From an uncultured Clostridia bacterium (GTDB taxonomy: Bacteria > Bacillota > Clostridia > Oscillospirales > Ruminococcaceae), in contig CANQRG010000004.1 of the NCBI GenBank assembly GCA_947626165.1, positions 102,722 through 166,721 on the forward strand: a DNA stretch of 64,000 nucleotides. Reading direction: 5' to 3'. Under the pieces are notes generated by a model. That model did no database searches. It worked only from the letters and a program-made list of their open reading frames with translations, and was not told the origin of the DNA. Shown here piece by piece: positions 51,738 to 59,481 of this stretch (position 1 is its first letter; every line of letters starts with the position of its first letter). The position numbers and the translations under genes are program-made.

Positions 51738-52391
51738 ATGACTTATAAAGAAGAATTTATAAAGTTTATGGAGGACAGCGGAGTTTTAAAATTCGGCGAG
51801 TTTACGTTAAAAAGCGGAAGAAAAGCGCCTTATTTTTTAAATGCAGGCAGCTACTGCACAGGAGAACAGCTTGTAAAGTTGGGTCACTATTATGCACAAT
51901 GTATCAAGGAGCATAATGTTGAGTTTGATACTCTGTTCGGACCTGCATACAAGGGAATGCCACTTGCCTGCTCGGCGGCTATTGCGCTTTCAAACGACTT
52001 TGGGATCAACGCTAACTACTGCTTTGACAGAAAGGAAGTAAAAGATCACGGCGAGGGCGGAATGTTCGTTGGAAAAAATCTTGAAGACGGTGAAAAGGTA
52101 ATTTATATTGAGGACGTTATGACCTCCGGCAAAGCGCTTCGTGAGACATTGCCCAAGCTAAAGGCTCAGGCTGATGTAAATGTTACCGCGATGTTTATAT
52201 CAGTTGACCGAATGGAAAAGGGTACAGGTGAAAAATCGGCGGTACAGCAAACCGCTGACGACTTTGGAATTCCGGTATATTCGATCGTAAACATATATGA
52301 TATTATTGAATGTATTAAAAAGGGAATAATCGGAGGCAAGGAATATCTTGATGATATAGAATCTTATATTGAAAAATACGGAGCTAAATAG
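51738..52391 (+). CDS. pyrE: Orotate phosphoribosyltransferase
   Basis: Joins orotate and PRPP to OMP in pyrimidine synthesis. KFGEFTLKSGRKAPYFLN starts the catalytic region. FGPAYKGMPLA and FDRKEVKDHGEGG (flexible catalytic loop) are present, and VIYIEDVMTSGKALRETL is the PRPP-binding loop. The length of 217 residues is normal. No other pyr gene is adjacent; it stands alone with its own promoter and terminator. Confidence 0.96.
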   Translation: MTYKEEFIKFMEDSGVLKFGEFTLKSGRKAPYFLNAGSYCTGEQLVKLGHYYAQCIKEHNVEFDTLFGPAYKGMPLACSAAIALSNDFGINANYCFDRKEVKDHGEGGMFVGKNLEDGEKVIYIEDVMTSGKALRETLPKLKAQADVNVTAMFISVDRMEKGTGEKSAVQQTADDFGIPVYSIVNIYDIIECIKKGIIGGKEYLDDIESYIEKYGAK

Positions 52392-52408
52392 TTCTTTAAA
52401 TATTAACA

Positions 52409-52453
52409 GAAAAAGAGCAAAGCTTAAAAATAAGCCTTGCTCTTAGTTTTTTA
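52409..52453. terminator. Terminator between pyrE and the convergent PRTase-like gene
   Basis: Hairpin AAGAGCAA.GCTT/AAGC.TTGCTCTT followed by AGTTTTTT. Confidence 0.85.
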
Positions 52454-52456
52454 AAG

Positions 52457-53086
52457 TTAAATCTTTGAATATCCAAAGCTGTTGATAATTGCGTCTACCT
52501 TCTGACCAGCCTTACACAGCGGACAATCACCTGCTGGGTAAGTGTCGTAATTCGGAACGTCATCAGCTGAGAAAATACAGTTTATCTCAAAGCCGTGACT
52601 TTCTTTTCTTGCCGAGAAAATAGACGAGATAGCGGTTAAATTTCCGTTATAATATTGCAAACATTCAACCATTCTGTTAATTGTCTTACCCGTCGATACC
52701 GAAGAAATCAAAAGCATTATATTCTTACCCCAAACGGCTTTCTGGGTATTGTCTCTGAACACCATTTGGTTGTTAGAATTAAGCTCAGGAGTCAAAACAT
52801 TTATATCAGAACCTATGTTCATCCCTCCGCCTGATAATTCGCTTGCCAAAAATGCGCCGATCATTTCAGTACCCTCTAGGCAAATTATTGTATCAATTTG
52901 AACAGACATCAGCTTTGTTGAAAGCTCTTTAGCAGTTTCCTTAGCCATCTTATGCTGAGTTTTCATCATCGTCATATCCATATAATTATTTACATGGGAG
53001 TGGTTTGTTGCAAAATGCCCCGGAATGTATCCAATTTTGATATGCCTGTTATGGCGAGCCGATATTTCACTCATTCTGCTTTCCAT
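52457..53086 (-). CDS. Diverged phosphoribosyltransferase
   Basis: A 209-residue protein of the type I PRTase fold. The PRPP loop is modified: IMLLISSVSTGKTINRM in place of the usual acidic pair plus TGxT. TIICLEGTEMIGAFLASEL matches the PPi-loop region. A CPLC motif with AGQK ends the protein. It resembles OPRT-like proteins of Ruminococcaceae rather than a known salvage enzyme. The missing acidic pair suggests altered catalysis or a regulatory role (inference). It is convergent with pyrE. Promoter TTGAAA, 17 bases, TATAAT (53118-53146) with palindrome TTAGTT-n6-AACTAA at the transcript start (53100-53117). Confidence 0.72.
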   Translation of the reverse strand: MESRMSEISARHNRHIKIGYIPGHFATNHSHVNNYMDMTMMKTQHKMAKETAKELSTKLMSVQIDTIICLEGTEMIGAFLASELSGGGMNIGSDINVLTPELNSNNQMVFRDNTQKAVWGKNIMLLISSVSTGKTINRMVECLQYYNGNLTAISSIFSARKESHGFEINCIFSADDVPNYDTYPAGDCPLCKAGQKVDAIINSFGYSKI

Positions 53087-53211
53087 ATAAATTCCTCCGT
53101 TAGTTTAATTTAACTAAATTATATCATATACAAAGTACAATTTCAAGCACTTTTTACAAAACATTTGAAACTTAAAGCGTGTATAAACAGAAAACTATTC
53201 TAATATAGCTA

Positions 53212-53240
53212 TTGAAACTTTTTTATCATCATGATATAAT
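53212..53240 (+). promoter_or_regulatory. Promoter of the ttcA-like gene
   Basis: TTGAAA, 17 bases, TATAAT. The leader of about 120 bases up to 53366 shows no gene. Confidence 0.75.
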
Positions 53241-53366
53241 ACAACAAAAGTAGTATATTCTATATGATTGGCTCACATAAGATTAAATACAGTCGTGCGG
53301 GTTATTTTTTTAGTTTTTTTACTGTCGTATAAACAGAAAGTAAATTATTTAACGAAAGAGAGAATT

Positions 53367-54230
53367 ATGAATACTTTAAAGGATATAGATGAAAGCATAG
53401 TTAAGAAATTCCGAAAAACTATATGGAACAGATTTCTTAAAGGGGTAAAAGAATACGAGTTGATCAAAGAAGGCGATAAGGTAGCCGTGTGTATTTCAGG
53501 CGGCAAGGATTCAATGCTTATGGCAAAGTGTATGCAGCGTCTGCAAAAATACAGCAAGGTGCCGTTTGAGGTTGTGTATATTGTAATGAATCCCGGCTAC
53601 AATGAGATAAACCGTCAGAAAATAATCGAAAACGCAGAACTGTTAGGCTTGCCTATTAAGATGTTTGAAACAAGAATTTTTGATGCAGTCGATAAGATCG
53701 AGAATAACCCTTGTTATCTGTGCGCCCGTATGCGGAGAGGCTACCTCTACAAACAGGCTCAGGATATGGGCTGCAACAAAATTGCTCTGGGACATCACTT
53801 TGACGACGTTATTGAAACCATTCTTATGGGTATGCTTTACGGATCGCAGATTCAGACTATGATGCCTAAGCTGCACAGTGAAAATTTCGGCGGTATGCAG
53901 CTTATCCGACCTATGTATATGGTAAAAGAGGAGGACATTATAGCATGGCAGAAGTATAATGATTTGCAGTTTATTCAATGCGCCTGTCACTTTACCGAAA
54001 GCTATTCTAAAAGCGGAGACGGCATAGGAAACTCAAAACGTCAGGAGATAAAGTCGCTCATCAATAAGCTCAGAGTAATAAACCCTACTGTTGATATAAA
54101 TATCTTCCGAAGCGTTGAAAATGTCAATCTTAAAACGCTCATTTCCTATCATATCGGAAATGATTATCACCATTTTCTTGATGATTACGACGAAGGCATT
54201 AACATAAAAGGCAAAAAAACAGAACAATAG
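53367..54230 (+). CDS. TtcA/TtuA-family tRNA thiolation enzyme
   Basis: An ATP pyrophosphatase that thiolates a tRNA base (C32 in TtcA). The PP-loop SGGKDSMLMAKC, the cysteine pair in NPCYLCARMRRG and GHHFDDVIETILMG are diagnostic; a later CAC cysteine pair (IQCACHF) could complete the Fe-S site. The open frame extends to 53268, but gaaagagag before the ATG at 53367 decides the start. It is followed at 12 bases by tcdA, another tRNA-modification gene, so the two form an operon for tRNA anticodon-loop modification. Confidence 0.88.
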   Translation: MNTLKDIDESIVKKFRKTIWNRFLKGVKEYELIKEGDKVAVCISGGKDSMLMAKCMQRLQKYSKVPFEVVYIVMNPGYNEINRQKIIENAELLGLPIKMFETRIFDAVDKIENNPCYLCARMRRGYLYKQAQDMGCNKIALGHHFDDVIETILMGMLYGSQIQTMMPKLHSENFGGMQLIRPMYMVKEEDIIAWQKYNDLQFIQCACHFTESYSKSGDGIGNSKRQEIKSLINKLRVINPTVDINIFRSVENVNLKTLISYHIGNDYHHFLDDYDEGINIKGKKTEQ

Positions 54231-54242
54231 AAAGGATATCTA

Positions 54243-54950
54243 GTGGCTAATATGCTTGATCAATTTTCAAGGACAGAGCTGATATTCGGCAAAGAAGCTA
54301 TGGAAAAGCTGAGAAGAAGCCGAGTTGCAGTTTTCGGAATAGGCGGAGTGGGCGGTTACGCGGTAGAAGCCCTCGCCCGAAGCGGGTTGGGAACGCTTGA
54401 CATTATTGACAACGATAAAATCTGTATTACAAATCTCAACCGTCAGATTTTTGCTGTTCACAGCACTGTTGGGCAATACAAGGTTGATGTTGCTAAAGAG
54501 CGTATTTGTGACATCTGCCCTGATATTAAGGTAAACACTCACAAATGCTTTTTTATGCCTGACACTGCCGACGATTTTAATTTTACAGAGTATGATTATG
54601 TAATTGACGCTATTGACACCGTAACAGGAAAGCTGGAGATAATCAAGCGTGCCAAAACGGCAAAAGTACCTGTAATTTCAGCTATGGGCGCGGGAAACAA
54701 GCAAGACCCTACAGCTTTCAAAGTTGCAGATATATATGAAACAAAGGTCTGCCCGCTTGCAAGAGTAATGAGGCAGGAACTGAGAAAAGCAGGTATAAAA
54801 GATGTCAAGGTTGTTTATTCGGAGGAAAAGCCGGTTCGTCAGATTGAGAATGCGGAATTCAAAAATATTCCCGGCTCGAATGCATTTGTGCCTTCTGTTG
54901 CAGGGCTGATAATTGCCGGCGAAGTAATTAAGGATTTAACAAAGTTATAA
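54243..54950 (+). CDS. tcdA: tRNA threonylcarbamoyladenosine dehydratase
   Basis: An E1-like enzyme (CsdL/YgdL family) that cyclises t6A37 to ct6A. The ATP loop GIGGVGGYAVEALARSG, IDNDKICITNLNRQ, and YVIDAIDTVTGK are typical of the family, as is ISAMGAGNKQDPTAFKVADI. The start is a GTG with aaagga 7 bases before it. At 235 residues it is the usual length. Downstream of the ttcA-like gene. Confidence 0.93.
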   Translation: MANMLDQFSRTELIFGKEAMEKLRRSRVAVFGIGGVGGYAVEALARSGLGTLDIIDNDKICITNLNRQIFAVHSTVGQYKVDVAKERICDICPDIKVNTHKCFFMPDTADDFNFTEYDYVIDAIDTVTGKLEIIKRAKTAKVPVISAMGAGNKQDPTAFKVADIYETKVCPLARVMRQELRKAGIKDVKVVYSEEKPVRQIENAEFKNIPGSNAFVPSVAGLIIAGEVIKDLTKL

Positions 54951-54998
54951 ATTCACAGAAACGAAATTAATAAAAACTTTAAAGAAAGGTTATAACTA

Positions 54999-56426
54999 AT
55001 GAAAGAAAAAATTCTCAGCGCAAACCCATATATGCCCCTTTGGGAGCATGTTCCGGACGGAGAACCTCGTGTTTTTGAATACAATGGAGAAAAGCGCGTC
55101 TATGTCTACGGCTCGCACGATACGCTTAAAACCGCATACTGCGGTCACGACCAAGTTGTGTGGAGCGCACCGATAAACGACCTAACTAACTGGACTTGCC
55201 AAGGCGTATGTTACACTGCGACTGACGGAAGTGTTCTTTATGCACCTGATGTAGTTCAAAAAGGCGATACTTTCTATCTATATGCTGCCGAAGAATGCGG
55301 CTCTAGGATAATGGTTGCTTCTTCAAAAAATCCTGCCGGACCTTTTGAAAACCCTATCCCTACTAAACTCGGATTTGACCCAGGCGTTTTAGTAGATGAC
55401 GACGGACGTGTCTATGCTTTCTGGGGATTTTGCGGTGCTTTCTGCGCGGAATTAGAGGACGATATGGCAACTATCAAGGAGGGAACCTTACGTTCAAATC
55501 CGATAGGTCATATTCCTAACCCTTTTCAACCGGAACAAGACGGCGCTGAAGACCTCAGAGACGCTTTCTTTGAAGCATCAAGCCCAAGAAAGGTGATGGG
55601 CAAGTATGTTTACATATATTCAAAGCGGTACACTACCCCCGTACCTGAGCTAGGCGTATACGAACCGTGTAATGGCTTTTTATCCTATAAATACAGCGAT
55701 TCCCCTCTAGGCGGTTACAAAGAGGGCGGAGACATCAGCTTTAACGGCGGAGAGATAATCACTCAGCCTGACGGTGCAGGTCAAATGACTTACCGCTGGG
55801 GCAACAACCACGGCTCAATTATTGAGATAAACGGAAAGTGGTACGTCTTTTATCATCGTCACACAGGTATAGATGAATATTCACGCCAGGCTATGATAGA
55901 GCCTGTTGACGTTGCTATGGGCAAGGATGGAAAGATTTATATAGGCGATATAACCTACATTAATGGTGAACCTGTTAGTTCTAAGCCGGTTGAGATGACA
56001 TCTCAAGGTGCACATATCAACGGTCTTGACGCATATAAGATAATTTCAGCCGGATACTGCTGTCATCTTACTCCGCTGAAACAGGCTTATATTAAGCCGG
56101 TATATGAACAGATCGACGGTATTTCTTCACCGGTTGTCAACATCAAAAACGGCACGACTGTCGGTTTCCGATATCTTCAGTTCGGAGCTATTCCCCCAAA
56201 ATCTGTGACTATCACCGCGAGTACGTCTGCTGAATTTACTGTTAATCTCCGGCTTGACAGCTATAAAGGACGAATAATTTCTAAGATAAATACATCTGAG
56301 AAATCAACTGCTTTTACCGCAGACCTAACAGCCGGCATTATCGGCAGGCACGCAGTCTACTTTGAATTTCTAAGCGAGCGCGGCGAAGCAACAGCAGAAT
56401 TTATAGATTTCACCTTTGACAAATAA
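54999..56426 (+). CDS. Glycoside hydrolase family 43 with C-terminal binding domain
   Basis: A 475-residue enzyme acting on arabinose- or xylose-containing plant polysaccharides. The five-bladed propeller covers residues 1-330. Candidate acidic residues are an Asp in YVYGSHD, the Asp of FDPGVLVDDDGRVY and the Glu of FFEASSPRK. RWGNNHGSI followed by GKWYVFYHRHT is usual in family 43. The C-terminal 120 residues look like a CBM6-type beta-sandwich (VGFRYLQFG, IGRHAVYFEF). There is no signal peptide, so it should act on imported oligosaccharides. No transporter is nearby. Confidence 0.88.
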   Translation: MKEKILSANPYMPLWEHVPDGEPRVFEYNGEKRVYVYGSHDTLKTAYCGHDQVVWSAPINDLTNWTCQGVCYTATDGSVLYAPDVVQKGDTFYLYAAEECGSRIMVASSKNPAGPFENPIPTKLGFDPGVLVDDDGRVYAFWGFCGAFCAELEDDMATIKEGTLRSNPIGHIPNPFQPEQDGAEDLRDAFFEASSPRKVMGKYVYIYSKRYTTPVPELGVYEPCNGFLSYKYSDSPLGGYKEGGDISFNGGEIITQPDGAGQMTYRWGNNHGSIIEINGKWYVFYHRHTGIDEYSRQAMIEPVDVAMGKDGKIYIGDITYINGEPVSSKPVEMTSQGAHINGLDAYKIISAGYCCHLTPLKQAYIKPVYEQIDGISSPVVNIKNGTTVGFRYLQFGAIPPKSVTITASTSAEFTVNLRLDSYKGRIISKINTSEKSTAFTADLTAGIIGRHAVYFEFLSERGEATAEFIDFTFDK

Positions 56427-56480
56427 CTTAGTCCATATATCAGAGTTGAGAGTTTAATAATCAAGCCAGCAGTATTAACA

Positions 56481-56966
56481 TTACCATCTGCTGTTTGCCC
56501 CTATTATATGAATCACCCTCATGCTGTTAAAATAATAATTTATCAGCGGTTTGTTCAGAGCATCATATGTATGAGCGCAAACATAGGGATAGCCTCCGCT
56601 GTAGCCTGTTATAACACAGCTATGATAAAAGTCAATTCCGTCTGAAAGCTGAACAATGTCACCTATCTGTGAATGGTTTAAATCTGTTATTTCACCAAAC
56701 GGTCCTGCTCTCTTATTTGTAATCAAAAATCTATACAGGTCATCAACACTGGTCCAGGCGGCGGCTCTATCCGAAAGACTGTTAAAATACCAGCCAATAT
56801 CTTTTGTGTAGTTCATTACTCCACAGCCTGCAAAAATACACTGAGAAACGAAGTTTGTACAGTCTCCGCCGATGTTTTCAAAATCATAATAACGGGGATT
56901 TCTCCCCAAAGCCCACCGCTTTGCATAATCTGCGGCGGCGAGACGGTCATATTCAATTACATACAT
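56481..56966 (-). CDS. Amidase-domain (Amidase_6-type) protein
   Basis: A 161-residue cysteine hydrolase-like protein. YDRLAAADYAKRWAL, then GGDCTNFVSQCIFAGCG with the likely catalytic cysteine, and the histidine in DFYHSCVITGY fit the Amidase_6/CHAP-like group of cell-wall amidases. It has no signal peptide, so export is unclear; such proteins often occur as cytoplasmic or phage-related forms. Its ribosome site lies in the 3' arm of a perfect hairpin directly before the ATG. Confidence 0.8.
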   Translation of the reverse strand: MYVIEYDRLAAADYAKRWALGRNPRYYDFENIGGDCTNFVSQCIFAGCGVMNYTKDIGWYFNSLSDRAAAWTSVDDLYRFLITNKRAGPFGEITDLNHSQIGDIVQLSDGIDFYHSCVITGYSGGYPYVCAHTYDALNKPLINYYFNSMRVIHIIGANSRW

Positions 56967-57005
56967 AAAATCACCGCTGTATTATATTCTTACGGCGGTG
57001 ATTTT
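56967..57005 (-). terminator. Hairpin upstream of the amidase gene, overlapping its RBS
   Basis: On the minus strand AAAATCACCGC and GCGGTGATTTT pair perfectly over 11 bases with a 17-base loop, directly followed by the ATG. It can terminate the upstream gene (57046-57666) and hides ggtga, the amidase Shine-Dalgarno. Confidence 0.75.
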
Positions 57006-57045
57006 GTTAATTATAATTATTATTTGATAGGAAAATTTCTTTATA

Positions 57046-57666
57046 TTAATTATTGTTATTATTATTCCATAATAAATAATCATATTCAATTGGACTGACC
57101 CCTTGTTGTTTTGCTAAAAAAGAAATAATTTGCTGATATAAATTATATTGTTCAATATTATTAGATTCAATTTTGCTCCAAGATTTTCTCAGAAAGGTCT
57201 TATTCCCACGCTTCAAGAAACGCTTAAGATTCTCTAAGTCATCAGTTCTTAAATTATCTTTATTTATTTTTTCTAATTCGTCTATAGCAATGTTAATCAT
57301 TACATTGTCCATTGGGCAATGACATAAATTAAAATTTTCCTTCAATTTATTGTCATTATAACATATGATAAACATATATTTGACTGTCATATTAATTAGT
57401 TTTTGTATATTTCCAAAAGTAAACTGCGAATTCGTTCCTAGTAAGTGTTCTGCAAAAGATTCCTCAATTTTCTCTTCTGTTGAGTAAAATAAATTTTTAT
57501 TTGCACGACCTTGTATAATGTCATCAATGTACTTTCTCAATATATTTTTTGCATCTTTGTTATCTCTTAAATTATCTAATGAACCAGTATAGGCTTTGCG
57601 TAAAGTAGCATCTCTTAATGCAACTTCATAAACGAAATTAAATATTTGATCGTTAATGTTGACCAT
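57046..57666 (-). CDS. Hypothetical helical protein
   Basis: A 206-residue soluble protein, rich in Asn, Lys and Ile, probably all helical, ending in six asparagines. No motif is recognised. Ribosome site taggagg. The codon use is more AT-rich than its neighbours and it sits beside tRNA-Ser and the integrated element, which suggests recent acquisition. It could be cargo such as an abortive-infection factor, but there is no direct sign of that. Confidence 0.6.
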   Translation of the reverse strand: MVNINDQIFNFVYEVALRDATLRKAYTGSLDNLRDNKDAKNILRKYIDDIIQGRANKNLFYSTEEKIEESFAEHLLGTNSQFTFGNIQKLINMTVKYMFIICYNDNKLKENFNLCHCPMDNVMINIAIDELEKINKDNLRTDDLENLKRFLKRGNKTFLRKSWSKIESNNIEQYNLYQQIISFLAKQQGVSPIEYDYLLWNNNNNN

Positions 57667-57821
57667 TATAATAACCTCCTAATATAAATAAAAATTAAAA
57701 ATATATCACTGCAACTTTTCAAATTTAAATCAAAATATTCTTTGTAGTTCTTATTATAACATATTATTGTAAAATTACAATACTTTCTAAAATTTTTAAG
57801 CAACTTACTAATTTTTTATTA

Positions 57822-57862
57822 TAAAAACAATCCCACAAAACCAATTACAGCCTTGTGGGATT
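57822..57862 (-). terminator. Terminator of tRNA-Ser
   Basis: Minus-strand hairpin AATCCCACAA/TTGTGGGATT followed by GTTTTTA, 7 bases past the CCA end. Confidence 0.88.
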
Positions 57863-57868
57863 CCTTTT

Positions 57869-57957
57869 TGGCGGAGACGGCGAGATTCGAACTCGCGGGG
57901 GATTTCTCCCTAACTGATTTCGAGTCAGCCCCGTTATGACCACTTCGATACGTCTCC
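57869..57957 (-). tRNA. tRNA-Ser (anticodon CGA)
   Basis: Acceptor arms GGAGACG and CGTCTCC, discriminator G and encoded CCA (minus strand, 5' end at 57957). The anticodon loop CTCGAAA gives CGA, reading UCG. The variable arm (GGGAGAAATCCC) is long, as in class II serine tRNAs, and the T arm holds GTTCGAATC. All parts fold without mismatch. Confidence 0.97.
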
Positions 57958-58184
57958 GTAATATTTTATAAGCACAAATGGAATTATAACATATTGTACT
58001 TTACAAATCAACTTAAGTCTAGGTGAAACACAGACTTAATCTGGCACCCCCTTAAGAAATCAATAAGATTTGATTTGTTTTGCTTTTTTCCTTATTGATT
58101 TTTATGCTATAAATCGTGCTTTTATAATTATATTTATTGTTAAAATAAATGACTAATAAACAAAAATAATCACAATTGCAGTAC
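57958..58184. other. Region between tRNA-Ser and integrase; possible attachment site
   Basis: Contains two perfect inverted repeats: TTAAGTCT-n11-AGACTTAA (58013-58039) and AATCAATAAG-n23-CTTATTGATT (58058-58100). These could be recombinase arm sites or, for the second, an integrase terminator. No direct repeat of the tRNA end is seen within the window. Confidence 0.45.
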
Positions 58185-59345
58185 CTACTGCAACACAAGA
58201 CCAGACTTTACAAAGTAGTCATAGCTCTGATCTACATTATGTCTTTCATACTCTGCAAACACATCACAATATGTATTTAATGTGGTACTTATATCGGTGT
58301 GTCCTAGTATCTTTTGCAACACAGTTGCAGGCATTCCGCTTTCTATACACCTAGTTGCATAAGTGTGCCGTAACATATGTTGATTTACGTTCCAGCCTTT
58401 GCCGATATTATGTTTTTGGCAAAGTCTTTTCAATTCACTATTAACTTGTGATGTTGCTATTAGTTTACCACGTTTGTCTAAAAAAATCAAGTCATATTCA
58501 TTTTCTTTTGCTTCGGATAGAGCAAATTCAATAATACTTTTAGCTATGTCATTAAGCATTATAGTTCTTTGCCCGGCTTTTGTTTTAGCTGTCTTACCTA
58601 GCATTGGCTTTCCTTTTTCTCCTCGTGCTATGGTGCGCTTAACTTCTATTTTGTTGTTATCTAAATGAATACAATCAAAGGTTAAAGCGTTTATCTCGCC
58701 CATTCTCATTCCTGTGTACATACTAAGCAATAACTGATTTTTGTATAAAACATTTCCTGTGTTTAATGCCTTGATCAGTTCTTTCTGCTCCTCTATTGTA
58801 AATGCTTCTACCTTTTTGTCAGGTTTATCTGACTTAGGCAGCTTTACATATTCTGCAACATTTACGTTGATAATTCGCAATCGTATAGCCTCTTTTAGTG
58901 TAGACTTCAAAATACCACATAGCTTCCCTATTACTGAATTTGAATAGTTTGTAATTGATTTATAAAACTCAAGCACATCTTGTTCAGTAATATGTTGAAT
59001 AGGTATATTTGAAATGTTATGCTTTTTATATATCTTGATTGTCTCTTTCTTTCGGTAATATGTTGATTCTGTTATTTCGTTTAAATCATATCCCTGTTGG
59101 GCAAGCTGTTCCATTAACTCAACTAGTGTAATGCTATTCTTGTTCGGTACTCCTCTACCGCCAAGCTCTGACTTATAATCCTCAATCTTTTCTTTAACTT
59201 CTTTTCTCGTTTTACCGTACTTAGTTACTCTCTTTGGCTTGCCGTTATCCTGAACGCCTAAAGTTATCTGTCCTACCCAAAGTTTTTTAGTTTCATTATA
59301 AAAGAAAGTGCCGTCTCCGTTAGCCCTGCTTTTAGTTCTTCCCAT
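58185..59345 (-). CDS. Tyrosine recombinase (integrase)
   Basis: A 386-residue phage/ICE-type integrase. The N-terminal arm-DNA-binding AP2-like domain (residues 8-60: GDGTFFYNETKKLWVGQI, YGKTRKEVKEKIE) is followed by a core-binding SAM-like domain and the catalytic domain. Catalytic residues visible are the Arg of TGMRMGE, the His and Arg of HMLRHTYATR, the His of LGHTDISTT and the Tyr of LNTYCDV. Ribosome site aggagg sets the start at 59345. It lies 228 bases from tRNA-Ser and is presumably the integrase of the element filling the rest of the window. Confidence 0.95.
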   Translation of the reverse strand: MGRTKSRANGDGTFFYNETKKLWVGQITLGVQDNGKPKRVTKYGKTRKEVKEKIEDYKSELGGRGVPNKNSITLVELMEQLAQQGYDLNEITESTYYRKKETIKIYKKHNISNIPIQHITEQDVLEFYKSITNYSNSVIGKLCGILKSTLKEAIRLRIINVNVAEYVKLPKSDKPDKKVEAFTIEEQKELIKALNTGNVLYKNQLLLSMYTGMRMGEINALTFDCIHLDNNKIEVKRTIARGEKGKPMLGKTAKTKAGQRTIMLNDIAKSIIEFALSEAKENEYDLIFLDKRGKLIATSQVNSELKRLCQKHNIGKGWNVNQHMLRHTYATRCIESGMPATVLQKILGHTDISTTLNTYCDVFAEYERHNVDQSYDYFVKSGLVLQ

Positions 59346-59361
59346 TATTTTTCCTCCTATC

Positions 59362-59478
59362 TTGACATACAAAAAATGTTATGCTAAAATAAAAGGGCAG
59401 AATTAGCCCTTTTTATTCACGGGGGGTTAATTTGTCACTTCCTGCCTCTGTGGTGTTGGCGCACCGCAGGGGCGTTTT
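59362..59478 (+). ncRNA. Candidate small RNA antisense-side of the integrase
   Basis: A perfect-spacing promoter, TTGACA (59362-59367), 17 bases, TAAAAT (59385-59390), faces right, away from the integrase. The predicted transcript (about 59397-59478) has no reading frame, carries a run of six G (59421-59426), and ends in a strong hairpin GCCTCTGTGGTG/CACCGCAGGGGC (59444-59473) followed by GTTTTTA. A hairpin AAAAGGGC/GCCCTTTT at 59391-59413 is also the likely terminator of the minus-strand gene beyond. No known RNA family is recognised. Confidence 0.55.
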
Positions 59479-59481
59479 TAT

